From assembly GCF_037038585.1 (NCBI RefSeq), contig NC_092520.1, positions 64,789,501-64,853,500 of the forward strand: a stretch of DNA of 64,000 bases, in the 5' to 3' direction. A program made the translations under genes and the position numbers. Source of the stretch: Patagioenas fasciata (lineage: Eukaryota; Chordata; Aves; Columbiformes; Columbidae). Positions 13,106 through 27,561 of this stretch are shown here, one piece after another; position 1 is the first letter of the stretch; every line of letters starts with the position of its first letter. The notes beneath the pieces are model-generated. The model worked only from the letters and a program-made list of their open reading frames with translations. It did no database searches and had not been told where the DNA came from.

Positions 13106-13873
13106 CCCTAGGCTCTTTCTGTGACTCCTACTCTATTCTGTTCTGTTTTAGCTTGAGTTCATACACCCCACCACTTTTTCTTTCAGGATGGTCTCTGTGA
13201 GCTTTCCAAAGAGATACCCACAAGAACCGAAAGGGATAATCGACGAGTTAATGACAAAATACTACCAGCAGCATTTTGGAGACTTCAGCTGTGAAATCCG
13301 CTCTGATTTTTAATATCTACAGTACACTGGGAAGATGAACCATGAGCTGGGGAAACATCTCAGACTGATTGTCACACATGTGAAGTGCAGTACGCAGGAG
13401 AAGAAGGTCATATCATGCAGCATGCCAAATCTGATGCTAGTGGGAACATGCCTCGACCTGCACTGATGTGTGAGGGGTGTTCCTGAAAAGCAAGCCAGAG
13501 CCTCTCAAAAGGATTTTCCTCAAGGAAAACCACAGAGGCAGCTGCCCAAACAGTAGTCCCAGCATCAGCAGCTTGGAGAGGGAGTTTCACTGGTGTAAAA
13601 GGCCGAAGGAGAAAAGTAAGGCTGTCACCCACTGATCGTCATCCACAACACTGAAGACCCTCTTCCCTCCACACCTTGAGTTTGAACAAGTCGGGGCCAG
13701 CCAGGGCTGTCCTAGGGCAGCATCATCACAACAGGGACAGGGAATAAAATGAGAGAAGTCCCTGTAATCACTGGGGACTCACTCATGCAACCTGGCTCCA
13801 CTAGTGATGCCCCGACTGAGGACACCAGCTTTTTCTGATTTCCAAAAGAAATCAGGAAAGCTAATTTAAAAGG

Positions 13874-13930
13874 GGTTTTTTTTTAATTTATATTTTTATT
13901 TTTTTTATTATTTTTTTATTTATATTTTCT
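13874..13930 (+). repeat. T/A low-complexity tract
   Basis: A run of T8, AATTTATATTTTTATT, T8 and TTATT-type sequence with no C or G for about 55 bases. Confidence 0.9.
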
Positions 13931-14393
13931 TTCTAAAGGTTGTTGATACATACTGAAGCTGGAACATTCTCAAAAAATGGGATTTCCAGGTCCCACAGGT
14001 GAGACATTTATTTTGCAGCATCGCAGCCTGGGTCATTCTGCACCGTGGCTCTCGTCACAACAAGACCCATCCGGAGAGAGGTGGTTTTCAGAGGATGTCT
14101 GCCTTTGAAAGGTCCTGGAAAGACAGCTAAGAAAACGGAGGATATGGTTCATGGAAGTAAATGGGAACCCACGCTGCCCCAGGGAAATGTTTAGGAGTCA
14201 GAGACACATGAAACATGGGCAAGCAGTACCAGAGAACACATGGTTTGTATTTCTGGCTGCTTACCCTGTGTGGTTTCTCCTGTGGGCTTTTTTTTTTTTT
14301 TAATGCAATACCACACGTAGTTTACTTTGAGTGTGATTTGGTTGTAGGTATGCACCGGGGACTTGCTGGCAGACAGTGGGATACAGACTGATA

Positions 14394-14407
14394 TTTGCAT
14401 ATGCAAA
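14394..14407. promoter_or_regulatory. Palindromic double octamer (POU/Oct-like) site
   Basis: TTTGCATATGCAAA is a perfect 14-bp palindrome. With the preceding A it contains the octamer ATTTGCAT, and ATGCAAA follows on the other half. POU-domain factors bind such octamers. That it works as an enhancer here is only an inference. Confidence 0.3.
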
Positions 14408-17400
14408 CAACTGGATTATGCACACAATCATGGTGAATGCTCTCTGCATGCATTCCTCGGTCACAGGGTCCTTTGGGACCCAGATTCATTACAAAATGCA
14501 GTGATATTGGAGAAATGTCAGTTGCCAGTTGATCTACACTCGCTTCTACAGTTAATCGGTTTTATTATTCCCTGCTGTCTCCATTGTTTCAGTAGCTATG
14601 AGCACACAAAAGCAGACAAATAGGAGAAAACAGGAAAGCCCTGTTCTCAACTTTAATATCTTGAGTATTTAAATTTTTTATACCAGGAGCAATTGCAATC
14701 TAAATTTTAATGTTTTTTTTTTCTTAAGCTGAAGCTGCCTGAATTTTGCACTTGTGCAAAAGCAGTACAATTACCATGTCTCTCTGCATTGATACCTCAA
14801 AAGATGTGTCAAGCTAACATTAAACGCCTCCTTCCAGAAGACTGAAACTTTCTACACCACATGTCAGCTAAGAGCTCCAAAATGAGCAATACCAAGTCTC
14901 TTCGATGGGGCTTTCTAGTGACTTAAACTTGTCAGTTTAAATTTATGCTTCTGAATGTTTTTTTGAAAGCAAAACACGCCAAAAAAGTACTTTGGCCAGG
15001 CTTCTCCATCCCAGTGGCTGTGTGGATATGCAAACCCAGCACCTCCCCTGCCAGGCAGCAGCTCAGAGCCTCTCACGAGCTCTTGGGATTCTTGGAAACC
15101 CTGTGTCCCCATGGCCAGGAAGCCAAGTAGCACGGGGACACAGTGTAAATCTTCCTGTAAATCACTGAATGCTTCTTCAAGGTCCCAAAACAAGGAGGGG
15201 AGGAGCCTTCCTCAGCCAAATAAGCCTCCATTCATGTTTAGCTGAGAGATGACCCTTCCTTAGCTTTCATGGGTGCTCCCTTCCAGTGATGCTGCTCTGG
15301 CAGCCCCTGGCTTGAGGAAAACATCTCCAGGGCTGTCTGCTGCTTTTGGGAAACAGCACGAGGCTCTCGTCAAACAGAAGCGCTTGCTTGCTGCTTGCCA
15401 AGAGCAATGCATTTCTAAGAGGCAGGCATCCCGTCCCCAGGCTTGTTTCAATTCATAACATCTCCTGCCCCATTCCTCTGGTGGGAGGAATGCTGGAGAA
15501 GACAGAGTGCTGTTAGCTCTTGTGACAGGCCCAAACTACCACGTATATTTGACAAAGGTCGGAAGACTGATTGATTGAAAAATCAGAGTCCATCAGAGGA
15601 GCGTGGTTCTCCAGATCAGCTCCGAGCAAGTTGGTTGTGCTGCCATGCAGCTGTGGCTCTTCCATCTAGCTCCTGTATGCTGGTAAACAAATCCTTACGA
15701 AAAATAGTTTAAATAATTTGTTACAGACACTTGGCTCTGGCCCTCTCTACGATTGCACTGTAGGTCAGTTCAGCCAACGAGGTGTTTGCACCACATCTCC
15801 ACGGGGAAGCAGCTGGAAGACAGCATTTACAGATTAGTCTCAACACAACCTTTCCCCAAAAGGTGACTGTTTTACTCATGAACATCTGACACGTCTCTGT
15901 TGCTGAGACCCCAAAATCTTGCATTTTATCAGTTCAAACATGGTGTATATGGGCTTCGTTTTGCAATATGCTGCTCTACTCTTTTACAGAACCACTGGAG
16001 AAGCTTCTGGCAACTGGAGCTCGTTTTTTGTGCATAAAGTAAACACCTATTACCTTGTGTGCCACCCTCCAGAGAAGCTTTCTTGACAGGGTGTCGAAAT
16101 GGCTGATTTAATGAAGGAGAGGTGACTGCCACTCCCGGAGGAGCTGCAGCCAGTCTCACTTGGTGGGGAACCACATCAGGCTTTGCTTTACAGGCTTCGA
16201 TTCCCTGGCTGCCACAGGCTTTGTAGCAACTGGAGTTAGCTCACAAAAGCCTTGAATGGGGCAAACACACTCCCACCTTCAGCGTCTATGTATAAAGTAC
16301 CAAGCTGGGGGGCTGCACTGCAGGGCATACGTTATTTCTTGCCCTTTACAAGGAGGTAGTAAAACAATGTCAGGTCAGAGGCAGTGCCCTCATGATGGAT
16401 TCATGGTCCTCTTTTGTTTAGTAGTACAAAAATACCCTGCAGCAAGGCTGGAAACAAGCTGGTGAATGGGAATTAGAGGTTTCCAGGCCAGATCAGTTTT
16501 CCAGGTCGTAAGTCTCTTCTAGTGTGTTTTGATGCTTGAACTTTTCCGGGTTGTATTGAAAGGAAGACAAGTGGCATCCAATGAGGGAAGGAACAGAACA
16601 ATCAGGCCTCCACTAGTGACTTATTGAGAGGTCTTAAACAGTTTCTTTTGGTTTGTTCTTTAGTTTTGCCTTCCCCAAGAAAAGACATGGCATTTGTAGG
16701 GGCCAGTTGCAATGCCAGCTGGTTGTGGTGGCCCCTCCTGTGGAGACCTGGGCAACAGAGTTCAGAAGTGGTCCCTGTGCCAAAAAACTCCCCGTCTGAG
16801 ATGAGTACAGCACTGCAGCAGGTGACAGGAGAGGGACAAACAGAACTTTCCCATAGCAAGAATCTCTCAGGCCAGTGGAAAGATAAACCCTGTCTGTCAC
16901 TTGCAGGAGAAATAAAAAAATTAAGAAAGAATTAGGAGGGCAAAGTAGTTTTCTGCACCATTGAGCTATTCACAGCAAAATCCAAAGCTAATCTGCCTCA
17001 ATTTTTCAAGCAGCACTTCTGGAGGCACAAGCCACCTGTTGTTTTACATTGACTAGATAAAGAGATTAGGTTAACCACTGTGCTAATTCAGTTTTGGTGA
17101 TGAGTCAGGCCATGCCTACCTCTCTTGGCCATTTTCCTCCTTCTATGATCTTCCCAATTTCTTACAGAAAGTTCAGCATTTTATTGATCATGCTCATATC
17201 GTGCCCTCTACCAGGGTGTCTCTGGGCCCCTGGCAAGTGCTGGTGAATGCTGCCTCTGCCAGGCGCTGAGCAGACCAGTGCTATCTACAGCCAGCCCCAT
17301 CTCACAGCTCCCCAGGGAATAGGGGATAAACAGAGAAAGCTGCACAGGCTCAGAGGGTGACAAAGTGAAAAGCAGGGTCTCTAAAAAAAAACTTCATGGG

Positions 17401-20400
17401 TTTGAGTGGAGAACTGAATCTGAGCTCCTGGTTTTGGACTGTAGCCAAGAGAGTTAATGTGGTTAAGCCCATGAAGAAATATAGGAACTGAGAGGAGCTG
17501 GCAAATCCATTCTTGGACAACCGGTTCTGTTTATATTGTCTGCCTCTTGAAGAAGTTGAAGAACTGGAGAAGAGCACAGTTTGCTGCCAGAGACACTGTC
17601 TGGAAAACATCACATCAGGGACTACAGGACATCCACTTTACTCCAGGGCAGCTCTCCGCATTGTTTTTGTACGCTGTTGCCAAGCAAATCATTTGGTCAG
17701 AACAGGGTGAAGAAATCCAGCTTGCAGAGGCGCCTTGCTGGCCCCCTGCAAGCCCGTTGCTGTAGATGACCTGTTTCATCCAGTAACAATGATCTCAGGG
17801 AAAAGAATAGAAAAAGAAAGACTGTCTAATGAAAAGCTATTTCCATCTGCAGCTGCAAGGTTGATGAGGCCCATTCAAAGGCAATTAAAGCGACACTACT
17901 CTTAGCATTTCAAGGAGGCTGCATGAGTATCAGATTCAGTTCTTCAGCCCTGGAAAATGCTTACATCAGGAGGAGGACACGATGCTCTCCAGAGCTTCTA
18001 GGGACACAGGCTGCGCTGAGATCCAATGAGATCTACCTCCTTGTGCAGCACTGCCAGGAGCACTATAAGCATTACCCAATCTTTGCTGATGACGTGTCTG
18101 ACACACAATAGGTTTTTTGCAGTGACTGATTCGGTTGCAACAAGAGATAGTGTTTTGCTTTTGAGGATTACAGCAGGACTTTCCATGAGCATGGGAAGCT
18201 GGTGGCAGATATATGCTGGTAACTTGCAAGAAAACATGCCAGACCATTGATGGAGGCAGGGCAGAGAGGGGAAAATGTTACTGAAGAACCATGGGGGAAA
18301 CAGGGGATTTTCCCCAGCCTGTTGACTGTTTAGCAGCAAGCCTCATGCTTTATGAGATGGAAAATGACCTGTAATTCAAACAAACACCATAGGGCTGCTG
18401 ACATGCAGGCAAGGCCTATGGGAAGGAAAGCTCTTGGAATATTTTTTCAGATGCCTCAGTCTGAGCTGGAGCAGCTGTGCTGCAGACAGCCCCACACCAC
18501 CCAGAATTAAGTGTCAGTCCTCAGGGATCAGCACTGCTCAGACTCTTTAGTTTTTTGGTGTCCTGTCTGCAAGCAGGTTTTGGTTTTATTTCTTTCATAA
18601 TTCTTTTACTCGACAGACACAGCATCTTCAGATCTTCAGACCTTCAGTTGAGGGGAACTGAAGGGCCAGCTGACAAACAAAAATCTCACACTCCAGTTCC
18701 TTCCAATCCTCTGAATATCTCAGTGAAAAACAGTCCTCTAGTTAAAATACTGCAACAGCTCCATTCAGTGCTGTTGATATGAACCAACTGCAGACAGTGG
18801 TGGTGGTGAGCAAGCATTACTGAATGCACACGTGTTATAAGGGCACATAAATGTCCCCCGTCATGTAATTCTCCTGCATCTGTCTCTGCTGAATTTAGGC
18901 TAACCGTGGCAGCGATCGAGTCTGTTGCTGTCTTTGTACCTTCCACATCAGAGGTATACAGTCACAAGCTCACATTGGCCAGAGGGTTTGTAGGACCAGT
19001 GGGTCTCAACAAGGAACAGGGTAGGCAGAGAGAAGTTTACCAACTGCTGTCCTGTGTGGAACAGGGTTGTGGGGTGTTATTTTCAGATTAAGAAGCCAAA
19101 ACTCTTCATTCTGGTGGGATTTGAAAGGGTTTAAGACTACATAGACCTTCTTCTCATCAAAAGCTGAGCAGGCTGCTGCTCCCTCTCTGGTCCAAGGGAA
19201 CCAAATGATGACCAGCTCCAGTGACTTACCTCATCTGACTTCACAGGTTATCAGGGACACTGCAGTCATGTCTCTTGGACTTTTCCCAGGAGCACCTCCT
19301 TGAGTTCAGGAGCTGTACACAAGCGGTGACAGATGGTCTCTGCTTCTCCAGTTCCACAGCAGAAATGCACCATGCTCATGAGCGAGTGCTTGGGGTTTGC
19401 TCAGGGCTCAGCCAGGTGGTCACCACCAGCATTCTTCAGAGATGGCGTGAGGTGGGATCTTTGCTGTTTGGTGGACAGGAGCATATGCTCCCCTCGTGCC
19501 TCCCAAAGCCTTCAGGCAGGAGAGTGGTTTAGAGGAGAGGAGGAGATGGGCTGCTGGAGGCATTACTCAGGGCAATGTCTAATCCACCAAGCCCTCACAA
19601 CTGAGTCTGAGTCTCATTTCGTTTGTCGATACTTCAAAACCTTGAGGGCAAAACTGCTAAACCTCACTTAACAAGAGGAAGAGTGTGTGACTGTTGGATG
19701 ATGTAGGTGTTTCATACACTCACTGCATCAAAAATGCCTCTCAGTCCCACCTTCCAGATCTCTGCTCCTGAGTGAGGTGGAAAAAGTCCCCTGTTAGTGA
19801 GTGCTAGGCTACCGAACTGCTCAGCTCTCATGGAGCAGTCTAAAGCATATCTGCACGGAGGGTGTTTGGATGTGAGGCTCTCGCTACCTGAGGAAGAGGT
19901 GGTTTATCTTGTGCATTATGCTGAGTGTTTAACGCAAAAAAATGATCCATTCTTAGAGAACACAACTCCACTTTTACTCATCCATGAAGGCAGCATGCTC
20001 CAGAGAGCAGCAAAAGTGAGGATTTAGGCTCCAGCAGGTTTCTTACAGCTGAATTTGCTCCCACCCTTGACATCTTTTCTGGTTGCCAATCATCTCAGAG
20101 AACTTCTCATTCATGGAACATATTTCTGCAAAGTTTTAGCCCAGAGGTGGCTTCCTGAGCCTTTGAAAACATGCATGGTAACACACAGCTCCCATTAGTG
20201 GGAAACGGCCTCTTTATTTTCTGTTGAGTGGAAATCTTCCAGAGCCATTTCACCTGTGACTATTATATGAGAAACAGAACAGGTGGCAGGAGAAATTATG
20301 TTGTGTTTAACACGGCTTTCTTGTTCCTCTCATAGGCTTTTGCATTTTCAACAGATGCATTTTGAGCAGTCTGAGCACAAAACCACTTCTGTGGTGCAAG

Positions 20401-23400
20401 ATGAACTTGCTTTCTGCATTGTCCCCAGCCCTTCTCACCAAAACTGCTGCTTTATATTATAAGACAAGGACCCCAATGAAAGAGGGAGGTAAAGTTTAGG
20501 CCACAGAAAATGGGTGTGGGACAGACCAGCAGCAGGAACCTAAGTAGCAAATGGGGAGGAGAGCAGATACTCACGTAAACACAAAGTTACATGTTGAAGG
20601 AAAAGGAGCTGGCTCAGGGTAGCCCTTTAGAAATAAGCACTACAGATCACAGCCTCCCCGTGAACCAACCACAGCATCATACGATGGGTGTTGTTCCTCT
20701 GTGTAAGGCAACATGGACATATGAACAACCCAGGCTGAAGCTCTGCTTTTCTATTTTAATAACTGTCTGCTTCTCAGCTGGTCCTTGTCAGCTCTCACAG
20801 CCAAAGATGAGATGCTCCAGCATCTGGAGACAGATGTCTCGGCTAGCCAGTGCACAAAACACCCAGTCTCTGGCAATGCAGCCAAAAGCAGCCTGTGCCA
20901 CAGACACAAAGCTCTTGCCAGATCACCTCCAGCCAGCCCTGCCTCTGCGTCTGCCCAGGCAAAAAGCACAGATCCCTGTGATTTAGAGGTGTTCCAGAGG
21001 AGAGGCTGGCTGAGAAGTGCTCTACTCCCAAGTCCTGACATTGGCTCAAAGCTCAGGCAAACATTTATTAAGAAGGGATATCTGCAGATCAAGCACCATC
21101 TGCCTTCCAGGGAAAACCACAAAGTGCAAACAAAAAGAAATCAGCTGATCTGTGCAGAGCAGGGAGGAAAAGCCACACAGCCACTGTCATTTGTGCTACC
21201 TCTTTCAGGCTGCACCCTGGAAAGGCGCTACACAGCCACACATTACAGCTTCACTAGTCCCAGCTTAGAACATCTCTCTTTGGCAAACTCCCTGGACTCG
21301 CAGAGTCCTGCCAGTGGTGGCTGGTAGCCTGTGGGCAGCAGGATCTGCTCCTGCCACGAGAGCTTCCAGCAGCCACCCCCCAGCACCATGGGAGGCAAGT
21401 GACAGCAGAAGGGGCTGGGGGAGGTCAGGTTTGGGTTATGGTATACCAGAGGAGAGGCCTGAATGCGTGCATGGTGCTGGGGAGGGGACATGAAAGAAGG
21501 CTGATGGAGAAAGTTTCTCCCCCCATCCAGCTGAGGCCCAGATCCATCCTCAGAGCAAGGTCTGAGCAGCTCTGCAGATGTGTCTGCCTACTGAGCACCA
21601 CTCCTTCTCTCTCCTGCTTCTTTTGCCTGGTCCAGCCCGGGAGGCAGCCCAGCTCCTCTGAGAAGGCAGAGAAGGTTTGCCAGCAGCTTTCTGCTAAGGA
21701 CTCTGCACTGCTGATAACCCCACCTGACCCCTGCAAATGAAACAGTGATGCGTAAAGGATGCTTAGTTTGTCTTAACGTTGTTCGTGGTCAGACAGCTGA
21801 GGGGCTCTAAAGAAGTCTTCACCTGATTGTATTTCACAGTCCTGATCAAATGTAGTATTATTCTTGTTTAGTTAGTGCTTGCAAAAACAATAGGAGGATA
21901 TCCCTGCTCCCTAATTTAAGAATGCCGGTATCCTTCATATTTTCTAGAAATGTTTTTTTTCAGACCTATTTTCAGAACATTAATCCTTTGGGTCAGCTCT
22001 AATGTGGATGTGGTGGATATTGTACTAATGCTGCAAGGCCCTGTGGCCTCATGTTTTCTTCCTAGGTATCCCAGAAATGACCATGAGGTCAGCCCTAGGC
22101 CCACAGTTCCCCAGCTGTCACCTGCACCACAGGAATCACTTGTGGCACTGGAGAGATAAGTATATAGTTGTTTCCCTGTGCAGCTCACCCAGGCAAGTGT
22201 GTTTCCCTTCCTGTATTGGAAAAGAGGACAGAAGATGAAACTGAGGGATCAGAAATTCTTAAAATAAGATCGATATCACACCCATGCAATACAACAGTAA
22301 GTACAAAGTAAACCAAAAGCAGTAACCAGAAAGTTCGTTGCTGCTTGGGAGCCTCAGATCTACATGATATCACAGGAGAACAGTCACCCTCCTCATTTGG
22401 ATTGATTTGACAATGCTGAGACAGTGAGGGATTTACCTTTCCCACCTCTGGCTGCCTTTTGCCAAACAGCAACATCCTTTTTTTCTGGTGCCATGTACCA
22501 ATTAAAAACACTGTGGACACATGATCTCTGCTCAGATTCACTCTGCCAGTACAAGCCTGTTTGGGAGGGGCACTTGGTCCTGGCAGCCTTCCTGGTGCAT
22601 CATGCACTACCAGAGCCGCCCCAGCTTTGTACCTGACCATGTGTGGTCCTGTCCCGCTGCAGCAGGTGGAAGAACAAAGAGCCAGCTCAAGCCTGTGGAA
22701 CACATTCTGGTGAGATCAGTGGAAACCCACAGTGGGCTTGCATCCCACTTGGGTCAATCATGTGGCACTAGGTGAGTGAGTAACACACGGAGCCAGTGCT
22801 GGTGCTCAAGGGAAAGTGCTCACGAGCTTGTCCTCGTTGGGATCGTTGCAAAACAGCCCAAGGCCGAGCAGCCCTGTGGGGTTGTGGGACGGATCCTACA
22901 TGCGAGCACCCCCCCCTAGTGGCTTGAGCCCCCATGTGGCACCCAAGGCATGGGGGAAGAACCCTGGGAGGGGAAGCAGGGCTTTCAAGAAAATCGCTGC
23001 TGCAAAATCAGGGTGAGTAAAGAAACACACATCACAGAAGGCGGGCTCCTCTCCTGTCAGTCTGGGCGGGGTTTACCCCACCAGCTGTAGATGTCTGACC
23101 ATTAGGTCACACTCTGGAAGCGATCATGACAGGTTCATTGCTGTCAACAGATTTTGAAAATTCTAGGATCTGTTTAAGTTAATCTTAGGGCAGACATCTA
23201 AAATTGGCTCTAGAGGGGCCATTCTCTTTTCCCTGACTATTACAGGAGGTTGGGTGACTAGCTGAAGTGTCAGCATCTGCATGGCGGACATCTACATTTG
23301 GAGAGACAGATCTCATCTTCTGTGTCTTATGGCTGTTATTGAATTAATTTGGACTACAGATCTTGCTTCCTGTGGATGTCAACAAGACGTCAGAAATCGG

Positions 23401-24747
23401 TTAAGTAACACCCAAACAGTGCCATCAGAGTTTTATACGAGCATATTCAGTGGAACATGATTTCCCGTCCTCTGCAAAAGAATATCCACTTTTGATTCAT
23501 GCAGTTTCAAAGCCCCTGATCTCAGTTTTTGAACACTCAGCCCCTGCTACATACAAATACTGAGATGAGTGAGATTTTACAGACAAGGGTGCTGGCATAA
23601 TTGCCTGTGAAATGGAAATACTTCTCTTTGCACCCCACCAGCTCCAAGCAGCGCTGCAATTATTGTGTTCGTAAGGGAAGAAAAACTAAAAAATACTCCA
23701 TGAAGAGTTCACCAGCTTCCTTTCTCTTCCACTGAAATGTTGTGTCACCACCCGAGTGGCCTCCTTGATCGAGTGAAGACAGTGGTGTTGCCTCACAGAC
23801 AGCAGCACTATCAGGAGGAGCCGAAAGGATTTGTCTGATCTGTTTGAGAGGGAGGTGGGATGAAGTGGATCATGGAGATCACTTCCATAGAAAGGTGATT
23901 CTCTAATTAAATGATGGCAATAAGGACCAGGGCAGTGGTGAACAAGAGGTCTGAGACACAGGAAGGAGCAGCAGGCTGGGCCTGGCACTTGGGACAAGAG
24001 GAAGGTGCTGGGAAGCAGGGGTGCTGGGAGCAATGGGCACAGGCACCAGGTGGGTAGAAGAGATGGGGACGATTTTTGAAGGACAGGGCCAACCTGTTAC
24101 ATTTAAAGGGAGGATGAATTGGCAGAAGAAGTGGTGCTAGGCAGAGCAACCTCACCTGCAGAGCCTGGGAGAACCCCCAGTAGCCCCATCCCACAGCACT
24201 CATCAGTGGGGAGCCAGGGGAGATGTCCCCCGCTCTCCTCCTTGCTGGCCCCAGGTGGGCAGACAGCCTATGCAGCAGCAGGTGGTCCATGCACACACAG
24301 CTGTGTGGTGGCTCATAGGGTTTTCACCCAGGTGTTGCTCTGAGGAACACAGCAGAAACCATGAGGTCACTCTTGTGGCAGGATACAGGCAGAGAAAATG
24401 AAGTTAGTGAGTCGTCTGATTAAGAGAGCATCGTTCCACTTTGGCTTTGGGAGCCTAGTGGGCAAAACCAGCCCTGACTCTTCTGCTTCAGCCTGCCCAT
24501 GGCCTCCTGGCTCTTGCTTTACCTTGACCGTGTCAGGTCCAACCCTAAAAACAGAGCAAGCTCTGAAACACTTGGCACCTTCTAGCCCAGGAAGATGGGT
24601 GCTGCCTTCCTCCAGCCCCCAAGAGGATTTCCAGGCCTTCCTCCTCTTAATGTGACTGGCTGATACTTACCTACCTGCCCAGGCCTGCCAGTCTCTTCAT
24701 CTCCTCTCTCCTGTACTTGCAACTTCTAAATAAAGTGAAAGTGTCAG

Positions 24748-24983
24748 CTGGGGGAGGTTTAGGTTGGACATTAGGAAAAGGTTCTTCCCCCAGAGGGTGG
24801 TGGAGCACTGGAACAGGCTCCCCAGGGAGGTGTCACGGCCCCAAGCCTGACAGTGTTCAAGAGACTGGACAACACCCTCAGACACATGGTGTGAACTGTG
24901 GGGTTGTCCTGTGCAGGCACAGGAGTTGGACTCGATGATCCCTGTGGGTCTCTTCAGACTCAGGACATTCTATGATTCTATGA
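24748..24983 (+). mobile_element. CR1 LINE 3' fragment, sense +
   Basis: The sequence reads GGACATTAGGAAAAGGTTCT, then GGTGGTGGAGCACTGGAACA, and ends with GGACATTCTATGATTCTATG, the octamer microsatellite of avian CR1 3' ends. It carries a diagnostic stretch, CAGACACATGGTGTGAACTG, also found in the copy at 28.6 kb. Confidence 0.93.
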
Positions 24984-27561
24984 TCTCCTTCCAACACACC
25001 AACATAACTTATTCAGCAGCTACCCTCTGCTGAAAGTCAGTGCCAAATCCCGTCAGAGGACTCTCCAAACTGCTCTATATTAGGGCTTTTTGCTTACTGT
25101 TCCTCCTTCCTGGCACCTTTGATAGAAACCACGCCAAGGGAACTTCTCTGGAGTGGAAAGGGATGACGTTTTTCAGAGAAACGTGGTTGAGGTATGGCTC
25201 TCAAGAGGGAAACCTGCCTTTGAGCCTGTGGTGGTCTTCACCAGGGCATTTCAAGGCAGCAAAAAGCTGGTGGGGAGGGTACCAGAGTGACTGTCACTCC
25301 TTGGTAAACCCTGAGGAAACATGGAACTGTGCCAGCAGGAAGAGCAAGATTTCAGAGCTGAATTTCTGTTTGGTTTTGCCTGGTTTTGTCATGTTAGATC
25401 AGCAGGACCCTTGGGCAGCCATCAGGCTGCACATGTAGAAAAGGCAAAAGATGACAACAGGGACAGGGTCACCTACTGTCTTGCATACTGTTGGTGACAA
25501 ACAGTGAGTTTTTGGGGGAGTGGACATACCCACAGGCAATACTGGCTTCAGGAGAAGGTTGCATCACAGATGGCACTGCACATCGGAGCTTTTAACAGGG
25601 AGCATGAGGTGGGATTGGTGCTGGAAGCAAATGGGTTCTGAGCATGGCTGTGAGATGCATTTGCCCTGGTGTCAAAGCCATTTGTGGTGGTTTGTCCCCA
25701 CCCCACCTCATCAGGTGTGCTGATGCAAGTGCTTGTGATGCTGCTGTAAACCTGGCCGGGCAGGTGATCTAGGTTTTTCCAAAATCTGCCCCTCTTTTGA
25801 ACAACTCCCAGTTGTGTCAGTGCTATTATTGGGATGCTGAGCCACAGCCTGAGCAGAGGAGCAGGAATCTCTTTAGGAGGCTTTACCACAAGAGAAAACA
25901 TACCACGGGGTTGTCCTCACAACATCGTGGCTCAGCGGGAGGCAAAGCATTTACATCTCCAGACATCACAGATGAGCCTGTCTATTTTTATAGTCGCTTT
26001 TCTCAGCTATGAGCCTCTCCAGTCATTCCCGTCATGGGCACAGGATGTCATGGCTGCCAGGGGACGGCTTCTGGAGAGGATGAGGAGTAGGAAGTATAGC
26101 TGAGAAAATCAGCACAGAAAATCTTGCTAAAGAAAGCAAAATACAAGGTGTTTCAGGGTGGTCTTTTTGGGGCACAGTTTCTGTTTTCATGAAGTATTTG
26201 ATTTTTCTTCCCCTATAATCAATAAAATTTACTTCTTTGTTCCCATCAGCAGATATCTTGACACAAACATGATGACTACAGTTTTAGTCTCCATCCTCAG
26301 GGAAACACACAGCTACACTTATCCAAAGTGCCTTTCTTAATCAAATCAAATAACTAAGCATAAAATAAATACTCCATTCCCTCATCCTCCCCTCTGGTAT
26401 CTGATCCAACCCTACATACCACTGACACCTCTATCAATAATTTTTTTCATGTAAGAGTCCATATCCAGGCAGTACATTTGTTGTGGCATCAAATGAATAA
26501 TAAAAAACATATTTCCTTTTGACAGCCTTAGGGAAGAACAGTGCAACTGCAACATAAGTTAAAGACGTTAAGGAAATGTAGTAAAATTAGTCAGACGTGA
26601 TACAGGCCCCACGCTTGTGGAGGGAATCTTCCCTCAACATTAACCAGAACTGTGTACATTTGGGGTATGTTTTTGGTAAGATTCAGCACGGCAACATTTT
26701 CAAACTAGTAAAAAGCTGATTCCCTTTTTGTCATTTAACATTCTTCACATTTAACCCAGGCTGCTGGTGAGCCTTTTGCTTAATCAACACATCCACATTT
26801 ACTTTGCAGGCAAACCTGCTAACACCAAGCAGCTTTATGGTTAAAACTAATACTTCTGTGTAAACATGATAAACCCAGTAATTTGAACACTTCAGGTAAA
26901 TCAGAGTGACTCAGATGGTGCAGCAGATGAAAAATGGGAATTGACATGGAAAGGCATGTGCAATTTGTTCCAAAGTTAGGAGGGCTGGTTTCTAGACTCC
27001 AGATGAATCTCCTAGGACCCTATTTTATCTTAGGTTATTTTAGGAACCCAGAACAATTGTTTGCTCCATGGTGGCTTCTTTCAGTCTTTTCTTACACAGC
27101 CCAGAATCAGAATCTTACACAGGAATACAGCACTACTGTCTTAAAGCCTTGTCTTTTATCCAGTACCCACCGGAGCTTTGGAATAATTCATTTACGGTTT
27201 AATGACATGAGCTCAGAGCCAGAAAGAAATGACTTCTCCAGTCAGCCTGCCAACCTTTATCTGCAGCTGCAAGGAATACCAAGGGTGGCTTGTGGGAAGA
27301 TGCTGTTCAACTTGATCTCCAAGCATGGCACAGCATCGGTCCCAGCCCCTGGCTGCATGGTGCCCTACGCCACAGTCCTCCGGCAGCTCCCCTTTCCTGG
27401 AGCTAACTGTGAGGATGGCCAGGGTTCACATGTTCTCCTGCTGCCCAGGCCAGCCTCTCCATTTATAGGTATGCTTATGGGATTACAAGTTGAAATACCT
27501 CCTTGAAACTGCGTGGAGTATTGCAGAGGAGAGATGGAGATGGGAATCACATCAACATTCA
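24984..27561. other. Intergenic stretch, no convincing gene
   Basis: Between two CR1 copies. The 190-codon open frame at 26934-27506 matches no family I know and stops close to the next CR1. Nothing else stands out. Confidence 0.55.

Larger units (their letters stand above)
11736..24747. other. Intergenic stretch, no convincing gene
   Basis: It holds the TTTTG microsatellite, the A/T tract and the octamer palindrome near 13-14.4 kb. Open frames up to 180 codons (20785-21327) overlap open frames on the other strand and match nothing recognised. No splice-consistent exon set was found. Confidence 0.6.

Noticed and set aside
20785..21327. 180-codon open frame on the plus strand
   Set aside because: Open frames on the opposite strand overlap it and the residue make-up is not protein-like. 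No domain recognised.
26934..27506. 190-codon open frame on the plus strand
   Set aside because: No family resemblance and no start context or exon partners. It ends just before a CR1 copy.
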